A stretch of DNA of 64,000 bases from Membranipora membranacea (lineage: Eukaryota > Bryozoa > Gymnolaemata > Cheilostomatida > Membraniporidae). Shown here in pieces: positions 46,453 through 56,805 of the stretch. Where the stretch lies: NCBI GenBank assembly GCA_914767715.1, contig OU612071.1, positions 13,621,493 through 13,685,492 on the forward strand, read 5' to 3'. The translations under genes and the position numbers were made by a program. Below the pieces are notes generated by a model. That model did not search any database and was not told where the DNA came from. It was given only the letters and a program-made list of their open reading frames with translations. Every line of letters starts with the position of its first letter. The stretch's first letter is position 1.

Positions 46453-49400
46453 TCAATGCAGGTGAATTGTTTTATTTTTAACAGTTGGCACTCGTCCTGG
46501 TCTCCGACGGATTTTAGTTCCATCCTTTACCACAGTTGCTGAAAGGAAGAAAAATAATCGATGAGGCGAGGAGTGGGTGACAAAGTATGGTTACAATACT
46601 CGCACAATGCCTTAGACCTAGTTTTCAAGCTTAACTCAGGTTGAGGTTAGGCGTATTTTCAGCCAGATATGGTATAGTTTGAAATGCGACCATCATTGAG
46701 CAAATTTGAACACTTCAATCAAGGAGTGATAGGGGTAATAACTGCTTAATCCTTGCAGAAACTAATCATTGAAAAAAGCTTCGGACCTCCTAAAGATAGG
46801 TAGTAACATCTCCCCAAAAATCAGTAGCAGGGTATCCCACAATGCAATTTCCATGAATTGTCTTGGATACATAAAAATTGAATTGTGGGATACCCTGATC
46901 CCTGACTGATAGTCAGGTAAATGTTACTAATTGTATAGGAGGTCCAATACTTATTTCATGCGGCTGCAAAGTTTGTTGAAATTTCAAGCCCATTGGTTGA
47001 ATTATCTAAACCAATGCGCTGCAGAGTACATTTTTGATCGTGTTTTATTCAGCTTGGAGTTGCCCTCTCCTCAGCCTCTAACTAATCAGTAGACTGAGAG
47101 TGACTATACATGCAGGTAAGTTGGCACAAGTTTGATCTATGTAAACCCCAAGCCATTTCAATGCAAAGGCTTTGGCAAAAGATATTTTAATATCACAACT
47201 CGCAAGAACATCATACAAAATACAGCCACATAACCATGTATACTTATTTTTCAAATTTGTTTATTAAAGTTTAGTTTTTATAGCATTAAGGCACCGGCAC
47301 ACTGTGGGCTGATTCTCGCAGCATATTGTGCGAAACGACAGCTGCCTGAAGTCGCCCACTGCCTGGCCAAAATACACTGGAGGCGAACTCACAAGCATGT
47401 GTAGAAGCAGTTCTCCTTGAGGAATCTGGACCACTGAGCGAGAGCACACATACCTCTGCTGTCATAGTTCTGACAGGTAGATATTCTCATCTTATCATCA
47501 CACAACTCTTCAAAATATTCAACAAGAACATTATAATTTCAAAATTAAATTGTAAATTTAAAATTCTATGCCTGAGAAAGCGTTTTAACAAAGTTGGCAA
47601 TCATGAAGTTCCCATATGAAGTGTTGAGAGACCAAGTTTTGGTGAGGCATATTTCTTACATTTTAAAAATGACATCAAGCTGGCTATTGAATATCATTAT
47701 AGAATGTTGCCAAATAAATTTGTTACCAAGCTGCCGAAATCATGCATCATGTGACTTGTTTGCAATTGTAGGATGATATGAAGGCTAATCAATGTCAGGG
47801 TTGACTTGCAATTAGGTCTCACGCTAACTATCCTCCACATCGAAAAAAGTTTGAAAGGTTTGTACAATGAGTTCATTGGTTTGTAGTTCTAACCGCATCG
47901 TGATGCCCTCTGTGATCTTGTCTTACTGAGTGTTTGAATACTATTTGGCTACACACTATTCCACTAATTATAAAAGCCCTTTTACATTTTCCCTGATTTG
48001 CAATTGTTGAGGACAAGATGCGTGGCAATTTTTTTCCATCGCCGTCTTGTTAAGCTTCGTTGGTGGGAGACGGGAGGTAAGCAAACTTAGTTTCCCTCAA
48101 CAAAGCTTGTCAGGACCGGCTATCCATTCTGTCGCTTGCATTTTGGGTCGCTTCTCCTATACAGCCTATCAGTTGAAGGGAAGCCAGACCTAAAGCAGGG
48201 AACCATGTCAAACCCGACCTGCTAATTTAAGCTTTACTATCATTACGAGTTGCTTCCCATTTGTAGCCTATCAGTAGAAGAGTAAAGCTTGACCTAGTAT
48301 CTGATGATTAGTTAGTTTGACTCACGGACTTGGTTGTCTCTCACAAAAGTTGACTGGTTGACCAGACCCATTTTCTCCAGTGAAGTAAAGAGCTCGTGTG
48401 CAGCGACGGTTCCTCCGTTCATGATGGCTTCCTGCTCCTGTGTGGTCAAATTATTTATTCATAGAATTTATTAAAATCAAATCGATTTTTATAAACACTT
48501 CAGTTTGGCTAAAAAACAGATTCCTAGGTATGGTGCAAAATTTGTTAATCTCGTGTAAATTTTTTGTTGACCAAGGCAAACAAAGGAGTTGTCACTGTCA
48601 AATTAGGAATGTACCCTTGGCTCTTGCTTGTGTTTTTGTAGGATAACTGATATTACTTACATTATCTAATTTAGCTTACAGTAGTAGCCTCAAATATATA
48701 TAATACTGACAGTGTTTACCTAGCCAATGTGTTGGCTCTGAGCTCAGAACCAACGCATTGGCTATCTTGACCTTTAATACCAAACAATATTACTTACAGT
48801 GGCAGCCTCAAGTACAACTTTTGCTGACACTGGTGACCCTTTATTTATACCCACTGATTTATAATACATTATAAATCAGTATTATTATCATGTATTATTA
48901 TCATGTTATATTATAATTATTTATATCATATCATATTATATTATATTATTTATATTATATTTGTTATTATTATATAATTATATATATATTATATTATATA
49001 TATTATAATATAAATAATATAATATAATAATAAATAATAATAATAATAATATAATAATATAATAATAATATAGTCGTAGCCTTTAATACTAATGTTATAT
49101 ACCATTATTACTCACAGTAGAATCCTTGTATGTTTTCCTGACAGTGATCCCAGAGGCCATATCAGTAACACTGACCTCTACCTGAACCTGATTACTGATG
49201 TGCATAGGAGTTATCTTATATATGTGAAACTGTATCTGTCTACCAAACAATGAGGTCTACAAGAAAAGAGACTAGTGAGTTGTCTACTGTATTACATGTA
49301 TCATGTAAATCAAGTATTTATTTGTTTAAAGAGGTTTCCTGGATTCAATTAACCTGTATTCAGAGTTGCTCCCAATAGAGTCCCCCCCCCCCCCCCCCCC

Positions 49401-51293
49401 AATGGCTACATGTAGAATCGGAGCAACTCGAAATGCAGGTAAAGTTTATCAAATGTGATCAAAGAGTTTTGTATCTTTATATTGGTTAACATTTAGCTAA
49501 TTCGCCTGTACTTGGAGTTGCTCCCTCATAACCTGCTGGTTTGTCAATGGAGCAGAGGCGATTCAATTGAAACGCTCGCTTATTGGCTCAAACTTAATCT
49601 AGGTTGCTTTTAATTTTTGGCACTTACTATTGCCACTGGCTGATGCTCCTTTACTTGAAAAGATCACCGAAACTAGACCATTTGCCAGTGTCCAAGTTTA
49701 TTTGATCATAGTAGCTGTGGCCCTACCAGTCAGCAGCAGTAAGTAGTAGAGTCCCAACCCCTATTTAATCAGCTTTGGCACATAAGCTAACATAACGTGT
49801 TATTTAGTTTCACCATACAGGTCCGTAGTTCTAGGGGGCAGGGAGGCACTGCCTCCCCTATAAAGCCAAAGCCTCAAAACACTATAATTGAATAATCCAT
49901 GTCAGAATCAGCTCCTCTGTACTTCCATCTGCTAATTATATGACTTAAATTGTTAAGGGAGGAGTTACAGCACCCCTTCTGGTGAATCCCTCGGATTCGC
50001 CTCCCCTTCCACTTTTCCTAAACTACGGTCCTTCCATCACTTACAGTTTTATGAGCTCCGGTGCCTCCATGGTTAGTCTGAGACCAGCTATGGAAGAAGA
50101 CTTGGAGATGCGCCAGAAGATTCTCCTCGCCGATTACTTCACCATGAGTAACGGAGGCTGCAGCAACGCAGAGCAGGAACGCTGAATAATATAACAGGTT
50201 AGATGATTGGTTATAAAGGAACGCTGAATAATTTAACAGGTCAGAAGGCTGAAAAATGTAACAGGTTACATGATTGGTCCCTGAAAATTATAAAAGGTTA
50301 GATGATTGGTCATCAAGAAATGCAGAGAAATATAACAGGCTAGATGATTGGTCCCTGAAAATTATAAAGTGTTAGATGATTGGTACTTAAGAAATGCTGA
50401 GAAATAGAACAGGCAAGATGATTGGTGCTTAGGAAGCGCAGACAAATATAACAGGGTAGAGGAATATTTAAAAATATGACACATTAAATGATTGATTGAT
50501 TCTAGTCGTGGCCATATTATTCTTCTCTCTCTATCATACAGTGTGTCCACTTAATTGGAACCTCTTCAGATCATCAAATTTTGTCGTAGGTCACCAAAGT
50601 CTGGATAGAGTGACACTAGATTGTATTGAAATTTAGCTTTAGATATAGGAAGCACAACTATGTGGCTAAAAATTAACCGGAGTTTGATGTGAAAAGTCTG
50701 ACAATAAATTCTGTTACATTATTCTGATGGCGTTTCTTAGTATAGTTGTTGTTTCAGATCTGCTGACCAGCCAAAATAATGGTACAGATCACAATATTGT
50801 TCAGTTCTTTGTATGTAGATAGTTTTTCCATTATACATATTTTTAGAAAAACCTTCATGTAACCTTCAACTACAAGTTTGCAACATGCATCGGTTAACTT
50901 TGCTTGTTGGTAATTTATGAAAACTTGGCCACATTGTATGGGAAATTTTTCAGTATTAACAGTTCTAAAATCCGGCGCCTCCTATCCAAAAGTTTACTAA
51001 ATATAAAAAGATAACAGGCTAATTGATGTCACCCTGGCACTGGAGAAAACCCCTAATGAGTTTTACTGAGGGAGAGGTATACACCCAATGGTGCTGCTGG
51101 CTGGAAGAATCAACTTTGAAAGCTTCCCCAGTGGGATTCGATCACCAATCACCAATCGCCTGGTATTGAATGGAAAGCGTGCTAACCGATTGCGCCATCT
51201 CGCCATCTCCATTAATGTTACCTTGACTCTGTGAAACAATCCTAATAAGTCTTACTGAAAAGAATATAAAAACTTACCGAGAAGAAACTTCAT
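46453..51293 (-). CDS. Small secreted protein of unknown family, five exons
   Basis: Assembled from splice sites and phase: 51293-51278 (16 nt with ATG, phase 1 donor GTAAGT), 50181-50045, 49256-49116, 48437-48326, 46538-46453 (TGA). Total 492 nt, 163 residues. Joining exons 1 and 2 produces a textbook signal peptide (MKFLLAFLLCVAAASVTHG), strong support because the hydrophobic core is split by the intron. The mature part has LLAHLQVFFHSW, FGRQIQFHIYKITP, a VQVEVSVTD strand-like stretch, an AHELFTSLEKMGLV helix, and a basic end (KIRRRPGRVP). It has no cysteine after the signal peptide and no second hydrophobic segment. I do not recognise the family. Every donor and acceptor is canonical, and all five phases agree. 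Convergent with BDP1. Confidence 0.72.
46784..46946. repeat. Fold-back repeat in intron 4 of the secreted gene
   Basis: Outer ends ggacctcctaaagatag and tataggaggtcc; inner arms agcagggtatcccacaat and attgtgggataccctgat. About 160 bp, no coding capacity. Confidence 0.8.
46947..48325. other. Rest of intron 4 of the secreted gene
   Basis: An open minus-strand stretch ending at 47264 looks exon-like at its start (cagcag then AGGTATGTG), but direct splicing of exon 4 (48326) to exon 5 (46538) gives a better in-frame product, so I treat it as intron. The rest is unique AT-rich sequence. Confidence 0.4.
48715..48768. repeat. Short family 2-like palindrome
   Basis: tagccaatgtgttggctctg and cagaaccaacgcattggcta form a compact inverted repeat around gagctc, possibly an internally deleted family 2 element. 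Confidence 0.65.
48860..49080. repeat. AT-rich simple repeat
   Basis: Long run of tattatat/aataata units in intron 3 of the secreted gene. Confidence 0.85.
49330..49450. repeat. Family 3 MITE-like inverted repeat with poly-C core
   Basis: cctgtattcagagttgctcc and ggagcaactcgaaatgcagg are inverted partners flanking a run of about 19 C (49382-49400). Related elements occur at 58230-58410 and 59800-59910. Confidence 0.7.
49818..50030 (+). mobile_element. Family 1 MITE, copy 8
   Basis: Complete copy from caggtccgtagttctag to cctaaactacggtc. It ends 14 bp inside intron 2 of the minus-strand secreted gene, next to the exon 2 donor. Confidence 0.75.
50170..50470 (-). repeat. Tandem array seeded at the exon 2 acceptor of the secreted gene
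   Basis: The acceptor region (gtaacaggt-like, ggaacgctgaataat on plus) is copied at 50217-50243 and then in diverged form (ctgaaaattataa, ttagatgattggt, aatataacagg) to about 50470. The first duplicate includes the first eight bases of the exon and the AG, so it is a decoy 3' splice site upstream of the real one. Confidence 0.75.
51105..51215 (-). mobile_element. tRNA-derived SINE
   Basis: Read on minus: agatggcgcaatcggttagc (box A-like) and ggtgatcgaatcccactgg (box B-like), spaced as in a tRNA head, but with a long non-tRNA loop that does not close an acceptor stem. Lies in intron 1 of the secreted gene. A related box B phrase (gatttaagtcccactg) is at 35217-35232. Confidence 0.6.
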
Positions 51294-51563
51294 TGTGCGA
51301 GTTAACAGCTAACTATAAGAGCCCAAAGTTAATTGGATATTCTATCTCCCGTTAGCAAGTGACTGTGTAGTCCTCCATCACAACTCTGGGAACAGGACCA
51401 TCTGCTTTGGTTCCTTAGATAACACGAATGACTTATAGAATCATCATTATGTATTTATGTACGGGTAGTGTAGAAGCAGGGGTTGTTGATGAGGTTTGTC
51501 TGGTTTCCGTTCTTTGGCCGAAATATTTGAGAGCCAATGCCCTGTCTGATTGGATAAATACAA

Positions 51564-52010
51564 GGGGGTCTTTCAACTAAACAGCCGAAATAGCAATCCG
51601 ATTACTCACTCAGTGAGGAAGCAATACCTGTTAGGCTTTGCTTACTCTAAGTGAGCAAAGTGTGAACAAATTTGTCTCTTTGAAATATCAAGTAAGGGAT
51701 AATTTCAAGCGATGTGAGAATGATAATAACTTGCTTTTGTAAGGCATCAGTTAGTTGAAAGACCTCCAGGGAGTCTTTCAATTAGAAAAAGCGATCCTAA
51801 AGCAAGTTATCACTATCACATCGCTCAAAATTATCACTCACTTGGTCTTTCAATTAAACAAAATCGCTCCCAACTCGCTCACTCAGAATGTATATAGTTC
51901 CATCAAGTGCCTGAGCGATCTGAAAGCGAGAGCCTATCAGGTGTCGCTCACTCAGTGAGTGAGCGATCAGGTTGCGATTTTGGCTGTTTCTAATTGAAAG
52001 ACCCCCCCCC
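51564..52010. mobile_element. MITE cluster with GGTCTTTCAA ends upstream of the secreted gene
   Basis: Outer inverted ends gggggtctttcaactaaaca and ctaattgaaagaccccc. Inner boundaries (agttgaaagacctcc, gggagtctttcaattag) show two related units back to back. Palindromic actcactcagtgaggaag and gctcactcagtgagtgagc occur inside. Confidence 0.75.
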
Positions 52011-52020
52011 GGCTAAAATG

Positions 52021-52138
52021 ACTACTAATGTTTAGTCTAAGTGCTCAGACTCCAAGGCGTAGGGAGTTACTTGCGCAAACTATCAAACTTTACGCAAGTA
52101 ACTCCCTGCGCCTTGGAGCACTTAGACTAACTAATGTT
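52021..52138. repeat. 118-bp fold-back repeat
   Basis: Arms taatgtttagtctaagtgct and agcacttagactaactaatg, with inner gggagttacttgcgcaaa pairing with tttacgcaagtaactccc. About 8-base loop. Adjacent to the preceding MITE cluster. Confidence 0.88.
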
Positions 52139-53489
52139 CAAAATTAAGAGGTTGTCTGCTCTTTCATCGGTAGTGGATAACTCCATCTATGACATCTTAA
52201 ATTGCACCCATCACAGGAAAGCTCAGCTAATATTTGTATATGAGTGTCTATAAGATTTGTAAGTTTACAACATGCAGACATCTTACAATGACAAACCACC
52301 TTGTCCTGATTGTCAAATAGCTCACACTTAAATGTTGGCTACTCTGAGTGCTTATTTTGACTTAGCAATTGATATTTGCATTATTATTAGGCCTAATCTT
52401 TCCTAAGTATACAACTAACCCATGGTTATGAGTGATTGTCCGTTTGTTTGGTCCATTCTGATAAGCTTGCTAGGGCATTACTGAAGGGCACTCGCGGTAT
52501 TCCTGACCCCTTATTACTTGCTTGAGCCATCTTCATATATGAATCATATTCCTTTAAAGTTGACCTTAATTATTGCCTTGTGTTGATACCAGTTTTATCG
52601 TCACTAACTAACAAGCTTCAAATGATATTGTAACACGCTTCAGTTTTATTTTAGTGATACTGTTTAGGGAAATGAATGTGTGATTAAAACTTGATCACCA
52701 GAGCATATAAGCCCTCTCAAGTTGACAGGTTTTGTCAAAAATATTGGCACTCGTTACAAAATGATATCATATTTTGATTGAAATAAAATAATATATTCAT
52801 TCTCTGTTGCCAAGACTTTGAGAGATCCTACTGGCAACAGCCTTGTATCTTAAATTCCGATTGAACAATCTCATCAGATCGTGTAACATTTTATAATTGT
52901 TAGTTGCCGAGAGATAGAGTATCGCATTTCGGCTATGACCATTGGAGTAGAAAGTTGTAAATCCCAGGTGAGTTTTTGAGATGTTAGCAAATCAAAGTGC
53001 CTAATATTCTAATAATGCCTAAAATATGAGAAAAATAAACCTGGGAACAATGTTTCACCCATGCATGACATTTGATTATGATGATCCTATCTATCATAAT
53101 TGTGTGAGGAAGGCATTAATACTAGGTTGTTATCCTTCCCTCTAACGAAAATCTACTTTACCAGTATCTACAAAAAGTCATCGTTAGGGGTGGGGGAAAT
53201 ATAATACTGTGTGCTTCATTTTAATTAAAAATTGAACATTTGAAACTGGGTGTATATAAATAACAAATTGTGTTAGGTTTTATATGCTGGCAAATTCGTT
53301 GAACCTGACCTGGCACTTAAATTTTACAAACGCTTTAAAACTGTTTGGGAACCAGATAAGAAATAACTCCACATCAGCAACACTGCTAGGTTCTCATGCT
53401 ATTCTTATCTCATTGCTGAAGTTCTAAGGCTAGGTTTATAGCCGTTGGCTCTTGAACCTAACACTGACAGCCTTATCTATCCCACACAG

Positions 53490-53626
53490 CGTTCACTGGA
53501 GCGGCCAGAGGCACCTCAGCGCACTGACCAAGTGATAGCAAGGTCCTTTAACTGGATAGTAAGAGCAGAGGGCGGTAGACTAGTTAACTCGGACGTAGCA
53601 AACTTTGGCTTCACTTTCGGAACTTG
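53490..53626 (+). CDS. Candidate coding exon, strand uncertain
   Basis: Open between cccacacag and TG|GTAAGT, leaving phase 2; it reads RPEAPQRTDQVIARSF and later DVANFGFTFGT. No partner exons found. The opposite strand is also open, and the phrase ggatagtaagagcagagg resembles a decayed tRNA box A, so this may be an old SINE rather than an exon. Confidence 0.25.
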
Positions 53627-54448
53627 GTAAGTTGTTGAAGAAATAATCTTGTAACAACCCAACGCGATCAAGAACTTGACAGATAATAGTTTTGAAAAGT
53701 TGGGGGCGTACATTTTGGATATGAAATTTTCGGTGAACCTTGGAGAATTCATGTGATGTTGGATTGTCACTTGCGTCAATTTCAGAAAAGGCGGCTTTTT
53801 TTCCAACATCGTATCATCCCCATCCTCAAACACATTCCAGTGAAACAATGCTGAAAGTTATGTGAACATGCCTCTTGTATACCCTATATATATATATAAT
53901 GACCACGATTGAATCGCAAAATGCAGAACAAGGCTCATTGCAGGGGGAAAAATGATACTGCTCTCATACATTCAAATGCATATCATTACATATTTGGTCC
54001 TCATATCTGCGGACCATTTGAAATCATTAATATCAAAGCCTGTATAAATACAGCAATAATATTATATTACTATGTTAGGTATTTAGGGCACCCTGGATTA
54101 AGATTGATCCAGTTTGCCTGCCTTCAGGTTTGCTCCTCTTCGGTTAACATGCGGCAAGCAAAAAGGCCTGTGGCCTTTCAGGGAAGGGGGAGGGGGGAAG
54201 CAACTAGGACATTGTGGTAACTGGTTATGCCTCCTGAGCACATCGTAGGATCGAAAAGATTAATTCAATCAATTTGTTTATCTTTCTTGAAGCAGATTTT
54301 CACAACTCCCAATGTTTCCAATCACTATTTCGTAAGGATTTCGGGAGTAATCGACCCATGGAAATGACATTAAAGTCACTTTCAGATTGTGACGAATGAC
54401 TTTTTGGACGCAAATACCAATACCGTGTTAATTCCTCATATTAACTAA

Positions 54449-54545
54449 TTGGGGCGTGGCTAAATGGTTAGCACGCTTGCACACAATGCCTCAAAGGGTT
54501 TTGACGCGGGAGACCGGGGTTCAAGTCTCGTCCACGATAAATCGC
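54449..54545 (+). mobile_element. tRNA-derived SINE head
   Basis: gtggctaaatggttagcacg (box A-like) and gaccggggttcaagtctcg (box B-like) lie about 50 bp apart. Acceptor-stem pairing is poor and there is a long inner loop, so it is a SINE rather than a tRNA gene. Confidence 0.55.
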
Positions 54546-55904
54546 TTTTGTCATGTTTTTTCCATCATGGATTCTAACCATTCGAAATTGGAGTAAACCA
54601 CAAATTCGCAGCATGGAACCATAGTCTATGTGACTTGCTGTTCAAAGGGTACAAAGTTTTCAGAAGTTCACTATTGTAAGATCTTTCACAACTGTGTCTT
54701 ACATCCTGTCTAGGAATGTTCGAGGAACAAGATCTCCTTTGAAAAGATGTGCAGGATATTATCTTAGTTGAAAAGATGTGTTAAATTATTATTCATTTAT
54801 CTCATGAGTCAATAGGATGATCTAAATAGCAAACAATACAAAGTGTCTTGTTATGATAATCTCCTCATGTTCAAAATCATCACGTCTGAGCCCAGCTCTA
54901 GCCTGGGCAGTCTGTTGGGAGGGGGGTTCCACCCACCCTACCTAAGCTCACCAAGCTCCACATGTTTAGATTTGATCAGTGTTCATTCCTCGCCTGTCTC
55001 ACAATCAAGGAAATTGGCCTGGCAACAAAATGATATGTAATAAAATTGATTGCCATTGATAGCCATTGTTTGCGCTGAAAATATGAGCAACAAATATCTA
55101 ACCAAAAATCATGAATTTGGTCATTCTTGTAGTCAACAACATTATATCGATCTGGCCTTTACACATTTCCTTGTGACTTGTCCATGACTAAGTAACTTGT
55201 CGACAATCTAGTACTTTGTTGACGAGAGTGTGACTGATTGACGAGGGGTGTTCAAAGTCTAATGTATGACATTAAATTGAACCAGTGGCATATGCCCCCT
55301 TTGATCGGGAAAACTAGAATTGGTTTGGTACCCTGGCAGGTTGGACAAAAGTCTGGATAGCTCAGACTGTGTTTACTCCAATTTGCTGAGACTATCAATC
55401 ACTCGTCCCTTAGTGCCGGTAGGCTGCCATAGGCTATGGGGAGGGAGGGGGCCTAAAATGTAGGCAAAGTGGACAACACCTGATTTATGGTTATAAGTGA
55501 CCAGCTACCTATAACTCTTATAGTTTGATGTCTTTGTTTGTAACCAAAGATTTCTCTTCCGCAGAGCTTAGTCGTTGTTTTTCTGACTGGTGGATATTGA
55601 AGCATCATCGCTGCCTTTGATGTTTTTTGTCATCGTCATTTACTCATTTCGTAATTAAGATTTACATTATTATACGATTCCACTACATTTCTATAACTTG
55701 TTACTGTCGCAGAGTTTCCTTAGTCTCTTTCTCCTACTCCCTTACTCTGTGTTACTGTCTAGCACAAGAAAAAGATTGAGTTATGCAACAGTAATGTGAA
55801 TGTGTAGGGGTTCTATCTCACCCAAATCAACCCACTAGGAGTCCATCATATTTTCTACAAGGTTATGTTACACATCCTAAATTGACTGAAAAATGAGCTT
55901 TTGA

Positions 55905-56125
55905 CAGGGCCGTAGTTCTAGGGTTCTGCCTCCCCTAGAAAGCTAAATACAGTGGCCTAAAAACACTATAATTGAATATTCCATGTCAGAATCAGCTCCT
56001 TTTGGATTTTCATTCGCTTGTTATATGACTTAAATTGCTCGAGGAGGAGCTTACTGGTGATGCCTCGGACTCGTCTCAGACTTTTGCCTCCCCTATCATT
56101 TTTACTAGACTACTAATTAACGGCC
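55905..56125 (+). mobile_element. Family 1 MITE, copy 9
   Basis: Starts cagggccgtagttctagg (with a small deletion after) and ends ttgcctcccctatca and ctagactac-aacggcc. Located about 0.7 kb upstream of the innexin coding start. Confidence 0.7.
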
Positions 56126-56805
56126 TTGTTTGATTGTGATGGTAATCGATGACAGCACCAGGCTGCTAAATATATCCAACCTCTATAGATTTTATAGCTT
56201 TGTGATGACCTTTTTAATGATTAGTGGGATTTAGATAGCATAGGCATTCTTAGTCATAGATTTTTTGAGAGCGTACCAAATATAGTTTCTAATACGAGGG
56301 GGGACGGTTGTAAACTAGCATAGTGTAGACTGTAGGATAACCTAGTTCTGTAGTTAAAAAACTGGTTGTCTTTTCAGCACGATTCGAGACTACTTTGACT
56401 GGCTGCAACTGCAGCCTTATAAAAATTAGCTTAAATTCAAGTGGAGTAATGATCAAACATTCTATTCATTTGAACGAGTAGCAGCAAGCAGACTGTACAG
56501 CACCCAGCAGGTGCATCAGAATGTCTTTACTTGAATTTTCCCAAGGAATTTCCTCAAATAATATTAGTGTATTAATTCGAAACATGGGAAGACAACTTTC
56601 AGAAAATAAAACAAATGGCAAGAAGACTAAACATGGAACAAATTTAAATAGTGTAAAAAACATGGCTACTACTGTCAGTGAGATTAATAGCTGATATATA
56701 TATATTAATATGTATATATATAAAAATGGTATATATATAGCTAAAATTAATATCATTATATATAAATATGACATGTTTTTTTCCAGGTAGAGCAAAGTTG
56801 ACATC

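Larger units (their letters stand above)
51294..56786. other. Intergenic region upstream of the secreted gene and the innexin
   Basis: Divergent arrangement: the secreted gene starts at 51293 (minus) and the innexin exon begins at 56787 (plus). The innexin's first coding exon has an acceptor (ttttccag before 56787), so a non-coding 5' exon should lie in this interval; I cannot place it. Apart from the repeats and candidate exon listed, I see AT-rich unique DNA. Confidence 0.5.

Noticed and set aside
47264-47449. Minus-strand open stretch as an exon of the secreted gene
   Set aside because: Direct joining of 48326 to 46538 keeps frame and ends in a clean stop; including this stretch gives a premature or unmatched phase end.
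50046-50181. Plus-strand exon reading of this segment
   Set aside because: The minus reading completes a signal peptide with exon 1 and joins exon 3 in phase; the plus reading has no partners.
53516-53848. 110-codon minus-strand open stretch
   Set aside because: Overlaps the plus-strand candidate exon and a tRNA-like phrase; no acceptor/donor pair supports it.
54449-54545. Functional tRNA gene
   Set aside because: A and B boxes are present but no 7-bp acceptor stem or proper anticodon arm can be drawn.
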